From NCBI GenBank assembly GCA_028023455.1, contig JAQFVV010000274.1, positions 1,051,350 to 1,115,349 of the forward strand: 64,000 bases of DNA, given 5' to 3'. Positions 36,783 to 51,100 of this stretch are shown here, piece by piece. Under the pieces are notes generated by a model. It saw nothing but the letters and a program-made list of their open reading frames with translations, was not told the origin of the DNA and did no database searches. Source of the stretch: Epiperipatus broadwayi. Its lineage: Eukaryota; Onychophora; Udeonychophora; Euonychophora; Peripatidae. A program made the translations under genes and the position numbers. Every line of letters begins with the position of its first letter. Position 1 is the first letter of the stretch.

Positions 36783-38160
36783 AGACATCGTTAAAATGGT
36801 AAAATTATTATGGAAAGTAGATAAGTAGTATATATTTATTAATTTACTGTATTTTGTTAGTTATATTGTACTAGCTTGTATGTCCACTTTTAAAGAAGTG
36901 CAGCTAAGAGGAACATTATTTTAATATTAAAAAAAATTAAGAGTAAAAACAAAACTGAGCTATATTAATGCTGAATATATTCTATTTTATTCCTAAATAA
37001 AACATAGGCAAATATAACCTCAATGAACTAGTTTAAATAAATAGCTTTTTGTAAAAATATATGCATTTTTTTATAAGTCTTTCAAAATGTTGCAAAAGTC
37101 ATGCGTGAAAAATACATTATTAATTAGTTAAAATAATAATTATTATTAAATGACAAATTTTATTTTTTGTTTTTGTTTATTGAAATTATAAGTGAAAATA
37201 TAAATGACCATTTTAAAATAACTAAGTTGGTACAAAATCCAGTTGCAAAACAAAGACAAAAAAACACATTGTCTGCTTTTCAAACAGGTGGAAAAAACTT
37301 CACTTTTTTGTGGAACCTATAGAATAAATTGCTCCATCCTGAACTTTCCATTGATATAGTTCTTATGGAGGTACAAATAATGTCCTACTAGTCAATAATG
37401 ATTCTGACAACCTAGTGACTCATTATGGATGCTAAAATGTGACAATAGCACTAGTAAACCTGTTATTCAAGTGTTTGTTCAAAACAAAATACACTACAAC
37501 AAATGAATTAAGTTTTAAAGGTTTGACTCCTCAGTTACATAGAGCCACGCTTTAAAAGAAACTTAATGAAAATAAACCATTGACAATTATATTAAAAATA
37601 TATAAAAAAAAAGATCTGTATGGCCAAATATCTTGATTTGAAATTCTACCAATGTAAAAAAAAGTTGAGCTCAACTGCATAATAAATAGATAACAGAATA
37701 AAATTCATATTAAACTTTTATGAATTATTATGAATAAATTTTGTCATGGATATTCTTTATACTAGTATGCTGATATAAATTGTTATATTTTATATTTGTT
37801 AATTAAAATAAGTGGTTATTATTAATAATTTTCTTGCTCATTTATTTCTCATGCAAATTCGAACAGACAATTTTACTTTCTTAGAATTACATCTTAAATG
37901 TAGAGAGAATAATGACTAAGATACATGGTTGGATCTGCACAAAATCCAATTCTTCATGTATGTCCAGTCTGATTATTATCAGTGACTATTATAAAGCAGT
38001 TAATAAGCAGACACCCATCTGATATTCCCCTGGACTGAATGAATTCGGGAATATTTTTATTTTATTATATATTTTTAACTAATTACCAATGATTGTAGTA
38101 TTGTAATTGAGCAGGCAAAATAATTAAAAAACTATTAACAATATATAATAAACAATATAT
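36783..38160. other. no feature seen
   Basis: AT-rich spacer without a recognisable gene or repeat. Confidence 0.5.
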
Positions 38161-38164
38161 ATAT

Positions 38165-40017
38165 TGTGTAGGTAGCTAAAAATCGCTATCCAACAACCTA
38201 CCTAAGCAATCTGAAATAATGAAATATTTTTTTTATTGGCTGGTAGAAAGATCAAAAAGAGTTTTCTAGAGCACTTTTTGATGGTTTTATATTTTTTTTT
38301 TCTAAACAGTGGAATCACTACTTACTAAGTAGTTATTAATGATGGGTAATTGACCGTAAAAAAAGAATATACCCATATATATTGAGCTGATATTTTAAGT
38401 CAGCTCATATATATATAAGCTCACATATTTATAATTTCGTCATGGATATTTTCCGAAGTTAAATAGTTGTAAAATAAAAATTAACAAATGATTTTAATTT
38501 AATGGGAAGGGTAAAATCTTAAACTTTTATTTTTGCTATAGATTTGAGCAAAAATTTTTTAAAAAAAAAAGAAGAAAAAAGATAAAATATAATTTATTGT
38601 CAAAAATGTTAAAAGTGTTTAATTAAAAGGGAGAAAACTCGAGAGATAAAAGGGTGGGGAAAGAAAACAAAATTAGATTGTTGGTAGTAATTAGACTCTA
38701 TTGTGGAAACTTTCACAAACTAAAAGTATTTGGTTAATAATTGCTGTTACGCTAATTAAAAAGAAAAAAAAAGATAAGAGAAAGAGAGATAAAATCGCTT
38801 TTAGAGTAAGTAAGTTGACTTGAGAGACCAGCAAGGACAATAAAGAAAAAAAAAGAGAGAAGCTGTGCTCTGAAAAAAAAATTATTATAGAAATTTTTTT
38901 TTTGCGGACTCTTTTCAAATGCATAGTGGCTAAAGCTATCAAAACCTTCCCCTTTGGGGAATTGGCCGCCACTCCATCTGAATGAAGCTACCAAGAGTCA
39001 AGGAAGGAAAAGAAATGTATATTGCTAGCCGGACAACCAAAGGAACATCCATGGACACACCAGAATTCTTATATACAAGGACAAAGGCACGACAAATGGA
39101 ATGTGAATCTATGAAAGTCAGACCACTTCGCTCTGATCGATCAGGGTAATTATAAACTTTTCAATTAATGGGAACTTTAGTTAAAGCGTAATAGAACTTT
39201 ATTTTTGATTTATCTTTCGTTTATCATATTTGTTACGAATGTTTCAACAATAGAGGTGGGGAAATAAATTTATTTAATATTGTAAACTATTTATGTTAAT
39301 TCTCGCTAAATATTTTTATGCAATATTGGTATGACTGTATATTAAATTATTTAATATCTGTTCGATCTAGAGGGTAACAACAGGGTGGGGTATAAAAGTG
39401 CGCTGCCAAGCAACAGAGAACCTTAGGGCGTTACTTGCTTGTTAGCAGAAAATAAGGGAAGTGTTGAAAGTATAAGAAAACGAAAGACACTTATACGTTC
39501 ATTTTATGTTTTTGCAAGTTATTTATTTACCAAATAAAGTGGGGTTTAAAAATAAACTTCAGGAAAGATTATATACTATAAGTTGCCTTTGTATACACGC
39601 CTGCTAGAATCCGCAGTATTAGTGTCGGCAAGAGTAAACCCATGGTAGATAGTTGGGAAGAATACCTAGAAAGTTAACAGTTTGAAAATCAGAAATTGTA
39701 AGTCAGTTCTCTCTGGATCGGGCAGAAATATAAGGTTATTAATAATAATAATAATAATAAAGGAAAGTTTTTTTGTATCCAACGCATATTTGAATTCTTT
39801 AATTATTTATAATTAGTTAGTGTCCTTAAGTGAAAACCCCTGTCAGATTATAAACAAAATTTGTAATCAGTGAATCGCCGTTCGAAAATAAATAAGACCA
39901 GGTTTACGTAAGGCTTTGTGGCCAGGTTGCAAGAGAAATCCTTGGTGGCACCCTCGACGGCGATTCTAATAATTAAGATTCAGTTATTAGGGGAAGGAAA
40001 AGAGTTGTAGTGTCACA
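38165..40017 (+). mobile_element. solo LTR-like element, 1.85 kb
   Basis: Starts TGTGTAGG, ends GTGTCACA, and is flanked by ATAT (38161-38164, 40018-40021). It has convincing LTR layout: a TATA box GGGTATAAAAGTGC at about 39387-39401, a poly(A) signal CAAATAAAG near 39531 and AAATAAATAAG near 39886. The non-coding sequence downstream of the promoter is more balanced in composition than its surroundings. A 6-bp inverted pair (GTAGGT...ACCTAC) sits at its very start. Minus-strand frames at 38691-38994 are low-complexity shadows. Confidence 0.55.
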
Positions 40018-40021
40018 ATAT

Positions 40022-41285
40022 ATATATTAGTAATATAATTTTATTACTAAGAAAACGTCAATCTTAATAAAAAAAAAAGTTGTACATAGTTATATATATG
40101 TTGATTGTTTGTTTTGTATTAGTTAAATTGACAATGACTTAAATAAAAAACAATAATTATAACAGTAGAAAGTGAATCAATATTTTAAATATAGAATGAG
40201 ATAAAAATATTATAAATTTATTTTAGAACGTGTTGTATTTTTTTTTTTAATTAATCAATGTAAAAAAATATTTTAAAAGCTGAAACGCTTGTTTTCAAAT
40301 AATAGAAATAGCGCCAAGATAAAAAGGAAAGAATTAAGAAATCGTCTGCTTTTTTTTGGTTAAAAAGGAAAAAAAAGATCGGTCAAGCTAGTTAGATCAG
40401 AAGGATTATATTTTTATATTGTTCTACAAAATAGACAATTTTTCATAATTGATTCGACATTCGAATAAAAAAAAATAAAAGAAATGGATGGAACATTAAT
40501 CTGATTTATTCGATAGAGAAGTGGAAATCATTATTAATTCAAATTTAAAAAAAAAAGAAAAGTAACCTGATGTTTGTTTAAAAGGAACTGAAAAAAAAAA
40601 AAAAAAGAAATTCAAACAGTTAAGTTTTATTCTGTCTACAGAAATATTTTATTAGGCTATAAATTTATGTAAAGTTGTATATATATAGTTCAAGCATGAA
40701 ATATTTTGGCTAAAGAGCATAATTGTATTGGGGTTGAGGCATTGTTCCTATCGAGTATGACCATATGAAACAAAGATATGACTGTCTACTGCCTGAGAAG
40801 TTAACATTTACATGGGATAACTACACAGACTGCCCACTGAAATACTTCAGGATGCTCTGTAAATCAAACTGGAGTTCTACCAACATCTATTTAACAAAAT
40901 ACATCAACCATAAGGACTTTGTATAAAGGAAAATTGTAAATTATGTTTTATTTTATTTTTTATATCAATTTGTATCTTTTTGTTTTTAATTTTTATCTCA
41001 TCTTGTATTTAGAAAAAGCTGTTGCTAATTATATAGAGGGAGCAATCCAATATGGAAAAATATCAAGAGAGTAAGAGGGGTAGGGGGGATAGGTTGAAAA
41101 GTTATTTAAAATTTAATAAAGTTTAGATGATTTACTTTCTACTGACAGATGTGAGATAGAAATATGCACAAACAATTAAGTGCTTCACTAGGCTATTTTA
41201 CGGTAAAAGATTTTTTTTTTATTATTATTAATTTTTTTTAAGCCACTGATATAAAATATGTACCACATGACATGACTAATTATAT
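40022..41285. other. no gene; AT-rich spacer with A-runs
   Basis: Many A and T homopolymer runs. A slightly more balanced block at about 40700-40930 has no recognisable frame. Confidence 0.5.
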
Positions 41286-41289
41286 ATAT

Positions 41290-43466
41290 TATACCGAGAC
41301 AAAGTCGGTATATGTATATACGCACACACACAAGCAGTGTAAATACTCTATATTTTATTTACTTTCAGTTTATGATAAAAATAAATGTAGTTTTATTTTC
41401 AATGCTTTATAAAGTACACTATAAAATAAAATGTTAATATTTATGATTAAATAATTTAAGGCTTTCATATAATCTATAATAATAATATCCTCTAAAAAAT
41501 AAAAATATAAAATATTACTAATATGCCATTTTTTTAATAAGTAAATTCTACTTGTATATGCCGCGGGGGTAATTAAAAAGGGGTTTTATTTTAAATTATA
41601 ACTATAGCGAAAGTTAAAAGCTTATAGAGATGATTTTGAGATTAAATGCTCGACTTTTAAACTAATGTAAGATTATATTGTTCTCTCAAAACACGCACAC
41701 ACGTATTCATCAAAGGTGTGAATAAGTATAAATTTTTAAAATGAGATTGCAATATGAGATTGCCTAAACCTAAGATTGCCTCAAGCATATGGATTGAATG
41801 AACATTACGTAGGACACGGACCCCAACGACAACTCAGAGAATATTGAACTCTGGGTGGAGATTGGATCCTAAGATAAGAACCAACCCAGATAAATATGAG
41901 TCTTAGTCTTTGTCTTCACGCTCGGTTACAGTTTTTACATGCTTTGTTTTGTTTTTGCTTACGCTTATAATTTTTTAAATTCTCCCGGAAGCTACAACTA
42001 GAACTTTCTTTTTTTGCTATCCAGTCTATCCAATATGACCACTGTGAAATTAACCTTTAGAGCGTCGATCGTCATGATGGGCTAAGAAACCCCTCAGTGA
42101 TTGATCGACGCTCCGCCGCCAGAACATCTCCACAGCTATGAATGATCAACAACATTGCCATCCAAACATCGTATTCCAATCAGTCCAAGAACGTTGCTCC
42201 GTTTAACATATAAGAATCATCCAAACATACTATGCTGAACTTATATAAAATGAATAACCATTTATTATGGAAACAGTATCCAACAGGTTCGAACCCTCAC
42301 CAAGTTAGAAGCAGCAGAAGACTACGCAAAATCCTAGGTAAACACTTTATTTCTTTTATGCTCCCATTCATTCTTTTCGTAGACTTTAAAAGGCAATCTC
42401 ATAACTAATTAAATTCAACTTTCGTAAATCAAAATATAAAATGATCCGTAATCCCTCATATTTGAATCTTAATATTTTAACCTCAACTTTCGCAAATAAA
42501 AATCAGATGCTATATAGTTCCTCATATTTAAATCTTAGGACTTTTCCTGTTATGGACTTTAATCATAATTATTGTTCTCTTTCGCAACTAAATTATAACA
42601 CACATTTATATTATATCATCCATGTTTATTATGCATAATATGTTCTTTTCTGTGCGAGTGTGAAAATGCGTGTATGTGCGTGCAATTAAAGCAATCAACT
42701 AATGTTTCATTTTTTTATATTCAATAAATTCTTTTTTTCATTTTAAACAAGTCGAGCATTCCTCAAATCATTCTCTATAATTAAAATATATTTTAATAGT
42801 ATAATCAGCATTTATTCATGAAGTTAAATATTTTACTTTTAAAATTTATCTTTCTTATTTTTTTTGTTTTGTTTATTTATTTAAGTTCCATCGTGCCGTA
42901 AGTCACGATGTTTATTTACTATGTAGTTAAGATAGACTTAAGAGTTGGGAGGGTCTATTATTAATAAGTATAAATAATGTCAATAAAGCTAGTATGAGTA
43001 ATTCTGTTGGACTGTATGATAACGGGGGGATGATATTATAAGCTTCTAATTTTTATATAAGGATGCATAAGTCAAGCATTCGTATTAGTCGCCAAATAAC
43101 CAATGACCCGATCCAATATTTGGACCGATCTGTAAATCAACCAAACTTTCTCTCCATTGGTTATTATTGTGTTCTTTTACCAAAATGATATTCTTGAAAC
43201 AATTTCATCGCGACCCTGAGTGACCCTTATTGGTCCATGCTGGGAGTTTGAGCTTATGGGCGGGGATTAGACTTCGAAATCGTTTTGATATGACGTAAGG
43301 TGATGCGAGAAATTAAATTGTAAATTAAATCATCGTATCTGGCGCCCCCTTGTGTTGATAATGAACAACTATCGATGTAGGAAAATAAATAAAGCTTTAC
43401 GCTATATCATGTTTGTTTCGGAGCTCTCAATCCCTATATGAACGGATGAGTAAGGGTCCGGTTACA
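41290..43466 (+). mobile_element. LTR-like element, 2.2 kb
   Basis: Starts TATACCGAGAC (near-match to the inverse of the end GTCCGGTTACA) and is flanked by ATAT on both sides. Possible TATA box TTTTATATAAGGATGC near 43054 and poly(A) signal AAATAAATAAAGC at about 43383, followed by about 75 bp that would be a short U5. No protein domain. The short frame at 42441-42638 is not called. Confidence 0.4.
42060..42113. other. perfect 11-bp stem hairpin
   Basis: GAGCGTCGATC and GATCGACGCTC are perfect inverse complements around a 32-base interior that can itself pair GGG with CCC. The stem is GC-rich in an AT-rich setting. Function unknown. Confidence 0.6.
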
Positions 43467-43475
43467 ATATATATA

Positions 43476-44522
43476 TGTTACTAATATTTCTTAAGATAAA
43501 TTGAATAAATGACTAACATTTTTCTTTTAAATAATATTCTTTACCTTATGTTCTATCATATTCTGTGTTGTGTTATCATTATATTTTTTCACGATTATTA
43601 TATATGAGGTTGCAGTTAAATTTACTTAGAGTCTGCAATCTCATTGTGAATTAATCATTTGCTTTATTATAATGAGCCTAGACAATAGAAACTGTAAATA
43701 TATAAAGATATCCAAGTAATTTATGGGCATCATTTTTTTTTTTCAATATTTTCTTTATTGAGATTTTTAAATCTTTTTCGTTATATAAATTTTTTTTCTT
43801 TTCTAAATTGTTAAAGAATTTATATTTATGTTTAAATATATTCTATTTTTGTTTGTAAATAAATATTATGTAGTTAACAAGATCTCTGTAGTTTTGTTGA
43901 TCCGGCATTTACATTCAATTAGGCACTTACATTGCATTTAATGGTCTAGGTTTTAAACATGCACACATCCACATTATTGTTTAATAAGCATGGGAGAGAA
44001 CATTAAATACAGGTTATGTTTTGTTTAATAGATAGGATATATTATTTTAGTTATTGATTGAGAGTATGGATAGATACATACCTGTTAAGAGAGTCGAATG
44101 CGAATTCTTCCCAAGTTCAAATATCTGAGGCAAGGGTTTTGGAAAAAAGTGGTAAGATGTGAGATGAACTAATTTTGATTGCATGTAGATTTAATGGATG
44201 ATGCTCAGACTAGTCTATTGAAGATGGATGTAATCATGGGTCAGATATTTCGTTTTATCTCTAGCATCCTACATGAACACCCTAGGTCTGACAGTAGTTA
44301 GATGCAAGCTTGCTCTCTTTCACTTATATACATGGATGGATGGTTTGTTGCATTGGGCACTATCAACTTTGGGATATGGCAGATAAGTGCACCAGCACTT
44401 TTAGATAGGACGTAAGTTGGTTATATGTTATGGACGAACCAGCTGATTGTTAAAGTTGATTTGTGTATTCAAATGTATTTGCAGGCAGGAACATCCAGGT
44501 ATATCGGGACCATACTGTTACA
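43476..44522 (+). mobile_element. LTR-like element, 1.05 kb
   Basis: Starts TGTTAC and ends CTGTTACA, with ATAT before and after, and abuts the previous and next LTR-like elements across only 8-9 bp of AT. Part of it (44090-44320) resembles 36478-36665. No coding capacity. Boundaries were chosen by end motifs within AT repeats and could be coincidental. Confidence 0.35.
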
Positions 44523-45965
44523 ATATATATTGTACCTAACTGAAGTGTCACTTAATTCCAAGAGGTAATCAAGGTTATCTTAGCTTAACCTTTTGTTTAA
44601 AATTTCGGATTTAAAAAAAATAATGATGATGAAAATGGAAATTAACTTAATTAATTATTAAAATAGGATAATCTAAATATTTTAATAGTGTCAGTTGGAT
44701 TGATAAGGGATGTTAGGTAATAACTGAACATAAGCAACTGTTAAAAAAATAATTGTGAATTGATAAATAGTATTAAATGTATTCTCAAATAATTACTGTA
44801 TAATCCATTCTAATGTCTAAAGAATAATAAGATATTATTATTAAGTTGGAATAAATAAGTAATAAATTTTAAAAAAATGATGTAAATTTTTATTAAAAAG
44901 GAAATAAGAATATTTGTTATTAGTTTTGTAGTTTAGCATTCCAGTTATAAGTTAGATTAAATAATCATTAACATTTTATTGTTGTAATTTTAAAAATAAT
45001 TTTGAACAATTAATGTAAGGCCAGACATAGGTGAGAATATATGCATGCATAGACATGAAAACAAAAATAAAAAAATTATTTACCTCCCATATTGTTTAAA
45101 ATAAGTAAATAAAGCAAATGTGTGGATAAAATTATTTTTAATGAAATATTTAAGGGTTTAATAAAGGGTATAACTTTAAATTTTATATTTATTACTATTG
45201 TGTTGTATAAAATATCATAAAAAAAATTTGTTGCATAATATTTGTAATACTAAAATTTTGACTTTGCAGCTGAAAGTCATGTGGTATGGGAAAATTATAT
45301 TGATTACGTCAGTAGATTGATTCCAAGCTGGTTTGGCAGAATATTAAAAGTTAATAAAAATAGTTTTTATTGGTTTTTAAATGAATTGTAGGCGAATGAA
45401 AAATTGTGAGATAAAACGGAGACCGAGGGATTATCCAGGGGCTGATCTTGTTTTGATTCGACTGGTGCTGGATCTTAAAATTTTGTTAATAAAAGTAATT
45501 TTTTTTTAAAAAAAACTTTGATATTTCTAAAAAAATACAAGTATGTTTAAAATATTTAAAATCGTCCTGTAATGATGGAGGGCTAAAAGAAAGGTAATCC
45601 ATTTTTCTGACAATTTGAATTTCAGTCGAGGCATAGAAATTATAGTAAAAAAAAATGTCTAGAATAAATGAAGTGTCTCACATATTATTGTAAGTCAGTA
45701 TCGTCTATCTGGTTAACACACTGCAGAATTCAACCCCCAGACACGAAACTGAACATTCTAGGAGGGGTTGCCTTCTAGATATACTAAGTTCGAATCTAAA
45801 GCCCAAATTTCACAGCGCCATCTACGTGACCACGCATCTGATGCCACTACTAGTATGACCTTTGACCAGTGCCTGGTGGTCAGGGAGAAACAAAAGTCTC
45901 TATACTAAAAGAAGTTTGGGTGGCTAATTAACGTCTATGGATTTACAAAAGAAATGCAGAATATA

Positions 45966-48195
45966 TATAGACCGAGACAGTGATAGGGATCAAATAAAAT
46001 AAGAGATCAAATTTAGTTTCAAATAATTTCACAAAATTTATTTAAATAAAATATATATATATAACGCCACTGTCTGCTTATATGAGACAGGGACGCGTAT
46101 TAAATAACTGTGGGCATTATATTTCAATAAATGACAAACAGGTTTTAAAACAAAGTGATATATTCTATTCCTCAGGCTAATAGCATTACGATAATGTGCT
46201 TGACGAGATAGGAACATGTGCAAGGTGCTTTGAGCAATTATACAAGTTTAAGAAAATATTTGAAATTAAGTGTTATAAAATATTTATTGATTTCGAGAAT
46301 AGCACGGACAAAAGCTTACTAAGCAACAAAGTGGGAATGTGATCAAAGCATTTATTTGAGAATACTAATAATAGAGTTGCATTGGGAGGTCAATATTGCT
46401 GATAATGAATTTATTAAAGTTGGAAGTCACGGATGCTTTGTAAAATAAACATAAAATAAAACAATATTGAAGATCCGGAATAATTACAGAGGGCATCTCG
46501 CCGCTAACCCGTAGGAAAGTATTTTATGAACAGCCGAAACTTAGCGACTGTGTGACGATTGCGTTTAATTCCCAGGGGTGTCATTTGGGACACCCTCTGC
46601 CTGGAAACTTGCAATAAGCGAAAAGAATGGACTTTGCCGTGTAAAGAATCCTTGGAAAAATAAAACAAAGCGGTCTCAACAACCAATTCATTTACCAGCA
46701 ATACGAGACTAGTGAAAACATACTGAATGGGTTTTACTTGGATTAAGAGAAATGCCCAATCATAATTCCCAGAAATTCATTTAAAAGGGTCCGCACATTC
46801 TCGACGTCAATGATGAACTTTGTAATTAAAGTAGAACACGGTAATTAAAATAGGACAATGCATGCTTGCGGGTTTGAAAAGTAAGTATAGATTTATATAC
46901 GCAATCATGCATTAGGGGGCACATTTAATCATTGACCTCGCACATACTCTCATATTAGATTAAAATCAATAACATGTAGATTTTAAACTGTGATTATATT
47001 ATATATTAAAGAAAAGAATCGCCCTCGAATGAGTGATTTGCAAGATAATAAAATTGCAAAATTATAAATTTAAAATATGCCTTAATAGCAGCGTCTTACT
47101 TTCAATAAAGGGAATAGTTCACTCGGTCAAAGACAATTCTGACACATTATCATAATAAAATAAAAGAAAGCTTTATAAATAGAAAGTATTAACCCAAGGA
47201 TAGAGCAAAACGGTTGATTATATTTGAACACTTTAAAGAAGTACCTAATAAAGTTATGTGAAATTTCAGAAAACAATTTAGAATAGCTATAGCATGTTAG
47301 TTAGGAATCACAAGAGCTCTTGGGTTAATTTAGGGTTACCTCTGGAGAAGCATTTTTAGGCAGATTGATGGTTGGCAGGTTTTTATATAATTTAACAGCA
47401 AAATCTAGAAATGTTCATATTTTTGGCAGCAGCAGCAGCAGTTCCGGGGTTCCCTATGTGATGGCTTCCGCTGGTCTGGAGCAGCGGCTGGCTATTCCGA
47501 GGGGACATAGCAATCTTAACGCCTCTACTCTGTCATTTCAAGGTTAGCAAATTATTAGAATAGAACTCAGAATGATTTCTCTTAGAAACATTAGCAAAAA
47601 AAACTGGAGAACAAAAGAAAAACATTCTTTTTATAGTAGACGTTAACAATAGAACTGCCCTGGAGCATTACAAAATATATCGGACTTATCAGCTATAATT
47701 AAATCTATCTGAATGTTTAAAGGAATTCAACATTAATTTCTTTTGTTAATTTCCCTGTCGACATTCGGATTACAAACTAGATTTAATTAAAAATTACTTT
47801 TATTAATTAAAAAAAACCTTAAGTGGACATCTGCTGTTTTTAGAGAAAACTTATATAATATTAGCTAATTAAACTATTGTCCCTCATTTATTTTAAAGAA
47901 ATATTTGAAATGACTTTTATTAAACGAAAATTATTTTACTTTTAACTTGCAATATTTGAATCTATTTACTAAACGAATATTTACTAAATGAATTTTATTT
48001 TAAATCAAAATATATTACGACAGTAATATATTTGTAAATAGATTCAAACAAAATAACTTTAACAATTTATAATTTTGATATGTTTTTAAAATGCATACCA
48101 TAGTGTGTGCGCAATTATGACTTATATAACCTACTTTTTAATAAATCAAAATTATGTGAACATATACATAATCTATAACGTTTTATTTATTTGGG
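45966..48195 (-). mobile_element. putative nested minus-strand LTR-like insertion
   Basis: This stretch between ATAT tracts accounts for most of the extra length of copy X relative to Y. It is more GC-balanced in places (46480-46850, 47400-47560, the latter with a GCA/CAG run at 47428-47442). On the minus strand TATATAAAAACCTGCC near 47384 looks like a TATA box. The ends do not show clean TG...CA, so orientation and boundaries are tentative. The minus-strand frames at 46038-46223 and 46504-46701 and the plus-strand frame at 47365-47547 have no recognisable domain. Confidence 0.25.
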
Positions 48196-51100
48196 AATGA
48201 CTTATATATATAATACGAGCATTGTACTCGTGGTTTAAAAATAGGTGGGATTTTCGGTATATAAGCGTATTGCAGACACACTGGGTTCAAACTAAGGTAT
48301 GAGGATAGGAAATAGGTAAGAAAAGGTGAAACGAAGATCTGCAAAGCAGACCCTACTGTTTCATTATATGACTTTAACTTGTTTAATTTTCTTTACTTGG
48401 AAGTAAGGTTAAGGAACAAATTATTAATCATTTCCATAGATAAACATTCGGTTGCATTAAACTAACTTGAAAGTAAAATATTAATTGTTTTTCCTGTTAG
48501 ATTAAAGGTATATGTAAAAAAAAAAAAAAGGAAATTTTTGTTTTAAAGTTTAAAAAGAACATTATAAGGAAGCTACTACACGTTCGATTACAGTGAAACT
48601 ATAAAGAATGATGATTATTTTTTTTTTTTTTAAAAAAAGAATTTTTTACTTATATCTTGACATATGTGAAAATGATTTGTTTAGCTAAACGCAAACAGAT
48701 AATAGATACATTTTAAAGGATAATTCTTATTTACACCGTAAGAAAGGACACGTATTTGGAAATAAAACTTTAAAGCAATCTGTAATGATTAATAATGAAT
48801 TTATAGTTATTGAGTACATTATAAATGGTCATACTTGTCAGTATTTAGAAATAACTTTATGGCATTAATTATAGCGTATAAACGGAGAAACGTCTTGAAC
48901 GGTAAAAAATTTCTACTCTCATATTTAAAAGTCATCAAAGGAAATTAATTTTAAAAATAAAATACATCTTGGAATATTATTAGGAAAAGTATTTAAAAAA
49001 AACTATATTTCAAAAGAAGCATTTTCCTAAAAGAGGCTAAAGAAATTCAGATAGAAAGATATTCTTCTTATTATTATATGCAATTTTGAACTCGGGATCC
49101 TATAAATAAATTAAAGTGTGTTCAGCTGAAAAATTTATTTTGTTTCATGCCGACTTAATCTTATTATTTAAGTTTTTTTTTTAAAATTGTTTTTAAAAAA
49201 AAATTAATGAATTATTGAACATTTTCGTTTGAAAATCATTGCCATGTGTATAAATGTATTAATTGAAGCTTTGAATTCGGATAGATATCTTAACCTGGAT
49301 AAATTGTCTACATATTATGAAATGGAAAAATCATTACGGAGCCGAAATATGAACTTGAATTAATGTATTTTTTTTTTTTTTTATGGTCTGTTTTGTTGTT
49401 TTTTTTAAAAAAAAAACCTTAAAATATGTATGCTATTAATTTTTTTTTTGTAACACTTTTGCATAAATATACAGGTAAACTAGGGTTATAATTTTAAAAC
49501 AAAATAGGTTTATTTGAATGAGCAAATTTTTTTTTTTTTTGCCATTCTTAAGCAGATTTAGTTTATTTATTAAGCATTACATTAGCTAGTTTCTATTTAA
49601 TAATTTTATTATAGAGATTTAAATATCACAGTCTTATTTTCATATAATTGGGATGTTTTACTCAATTTTTATTTTAAATTTACTAAAGAAGTTTATCAGA
49701 GAATATCCATTCATTTGTTTTATGAATGGTATATAATAATTACAAATATTTTATATTCATTGAGAAGTAAATATTCTTGTATTTAATTTACAATTTTAAA
49801 AGTCCACTAGTTACTATATTTTAGCATTTAATATTTTGTTATGTGTGCATTGTGCCTTGACTAAAATTTTATATGCATTTAATTTCAAAGTATTTTCTAC
49901 AGTAGTCAGATGACACATAGTTTGCTTTGTTGGTTCGAACACTGGATATACATTTTGTATTTTTAAACTTCTTAGGAAGAACTTAGTTAATTCAGGTGAA
50001 GTATATATCTTGCTATTAGTTAGTATTTGTTAGCCTCAAGAGTTAGGCTTAGTTCATAATTTTGAATATGCTTTATGGAGTAGAGAAAATCCTCCATCCT
50101 TATTGTATTGTATTTCCATGATTTGATAGTGCTTGTCCCCCAAAAAGAGAGTATTGTACTGTATTTTTCAGTGATGATGATCATATTTACAAGCATTGGA
50201 AATCCTGTGTGCTCCTGTTCCTAGATGTACTGTAGATGAATTCCAGACATCTTAGTTTGCCTCGTAGTTAGGAATTTTGGAAACCACCACATTCTTTTCC
50301 AGCTCTGAGGAGCCTAGTATTTTTATATATTTTTTGCCTATCATTCATGATGACTTAATGCTAATTCCACCACAGTAGATGATGTTGCATTTGTTTTAAA
50401 TTTGTGATGACAAGATATGCTTGTTTGAGGAAATGTATTTCTTCGGGTAGTTGTAGCTAATTTAAGGCTCATAGGTATATCAATGTTTGAATTGTGTTGC
50501 TATGATAGTTTTATCACGCACAAGCTAACCAACAATAAGTTATATTTATTTTAAAGTATGTTAAATATGCATATGGTATAAGTGGCAATTCACACATACT
50601 AATTTAATATTTTCATCTAGAATTTTGCCACTGGATTTGTAAGTCTATTACATCATTATCTTTAAAACATTGAGGGAATAATTTTATGTGGACTAAAGTT
50701 ACTTAAAAAAGTATAACTGATCTCTGATAAATGATTGCCCCATACACTTAATTTAGTTTAATTTTAATATTAGCTTAATATGATTTAAACATATATCTAG
50801 CTATGATATTAATTATATCTGTGAAACTAGTGATGATATTTTTCAAAAGTATTGCTGAATATGCTTATTCCAACTTAGCGTTTGTTAGGTTTAGGAGTAT
50901 AAAATTAAACTTAGGGTTTTCAATATAAACCTAGTTCTGTGTGCTATTCTGATTATTAGATGACACAATAATGGTATAAATTAGTCTAATAAAGAAGAAT
51001 AGTAGTGTGCTTATTAAGTACATATGATAATTAAAGTTTAAGGTATTTTTTGATAAAAATCTAATTATTAAAAGAAAGTAATATTGATTAACCTTTGTCG

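Noticed and set aside
42060-42113. Hairpin considered as a hammerhead or tRNA
   Set aside because: ATGATG and GAAA are present but not in the required core order; no tRNA arms.
47365-47547. Short GC-richer frame with Ser run, possible host exon
   Set aside because: The Ser run is a GCA/CAG repeat, no splice-flanked homologous exon was recognised, and the region looks like part of a nested repeat.
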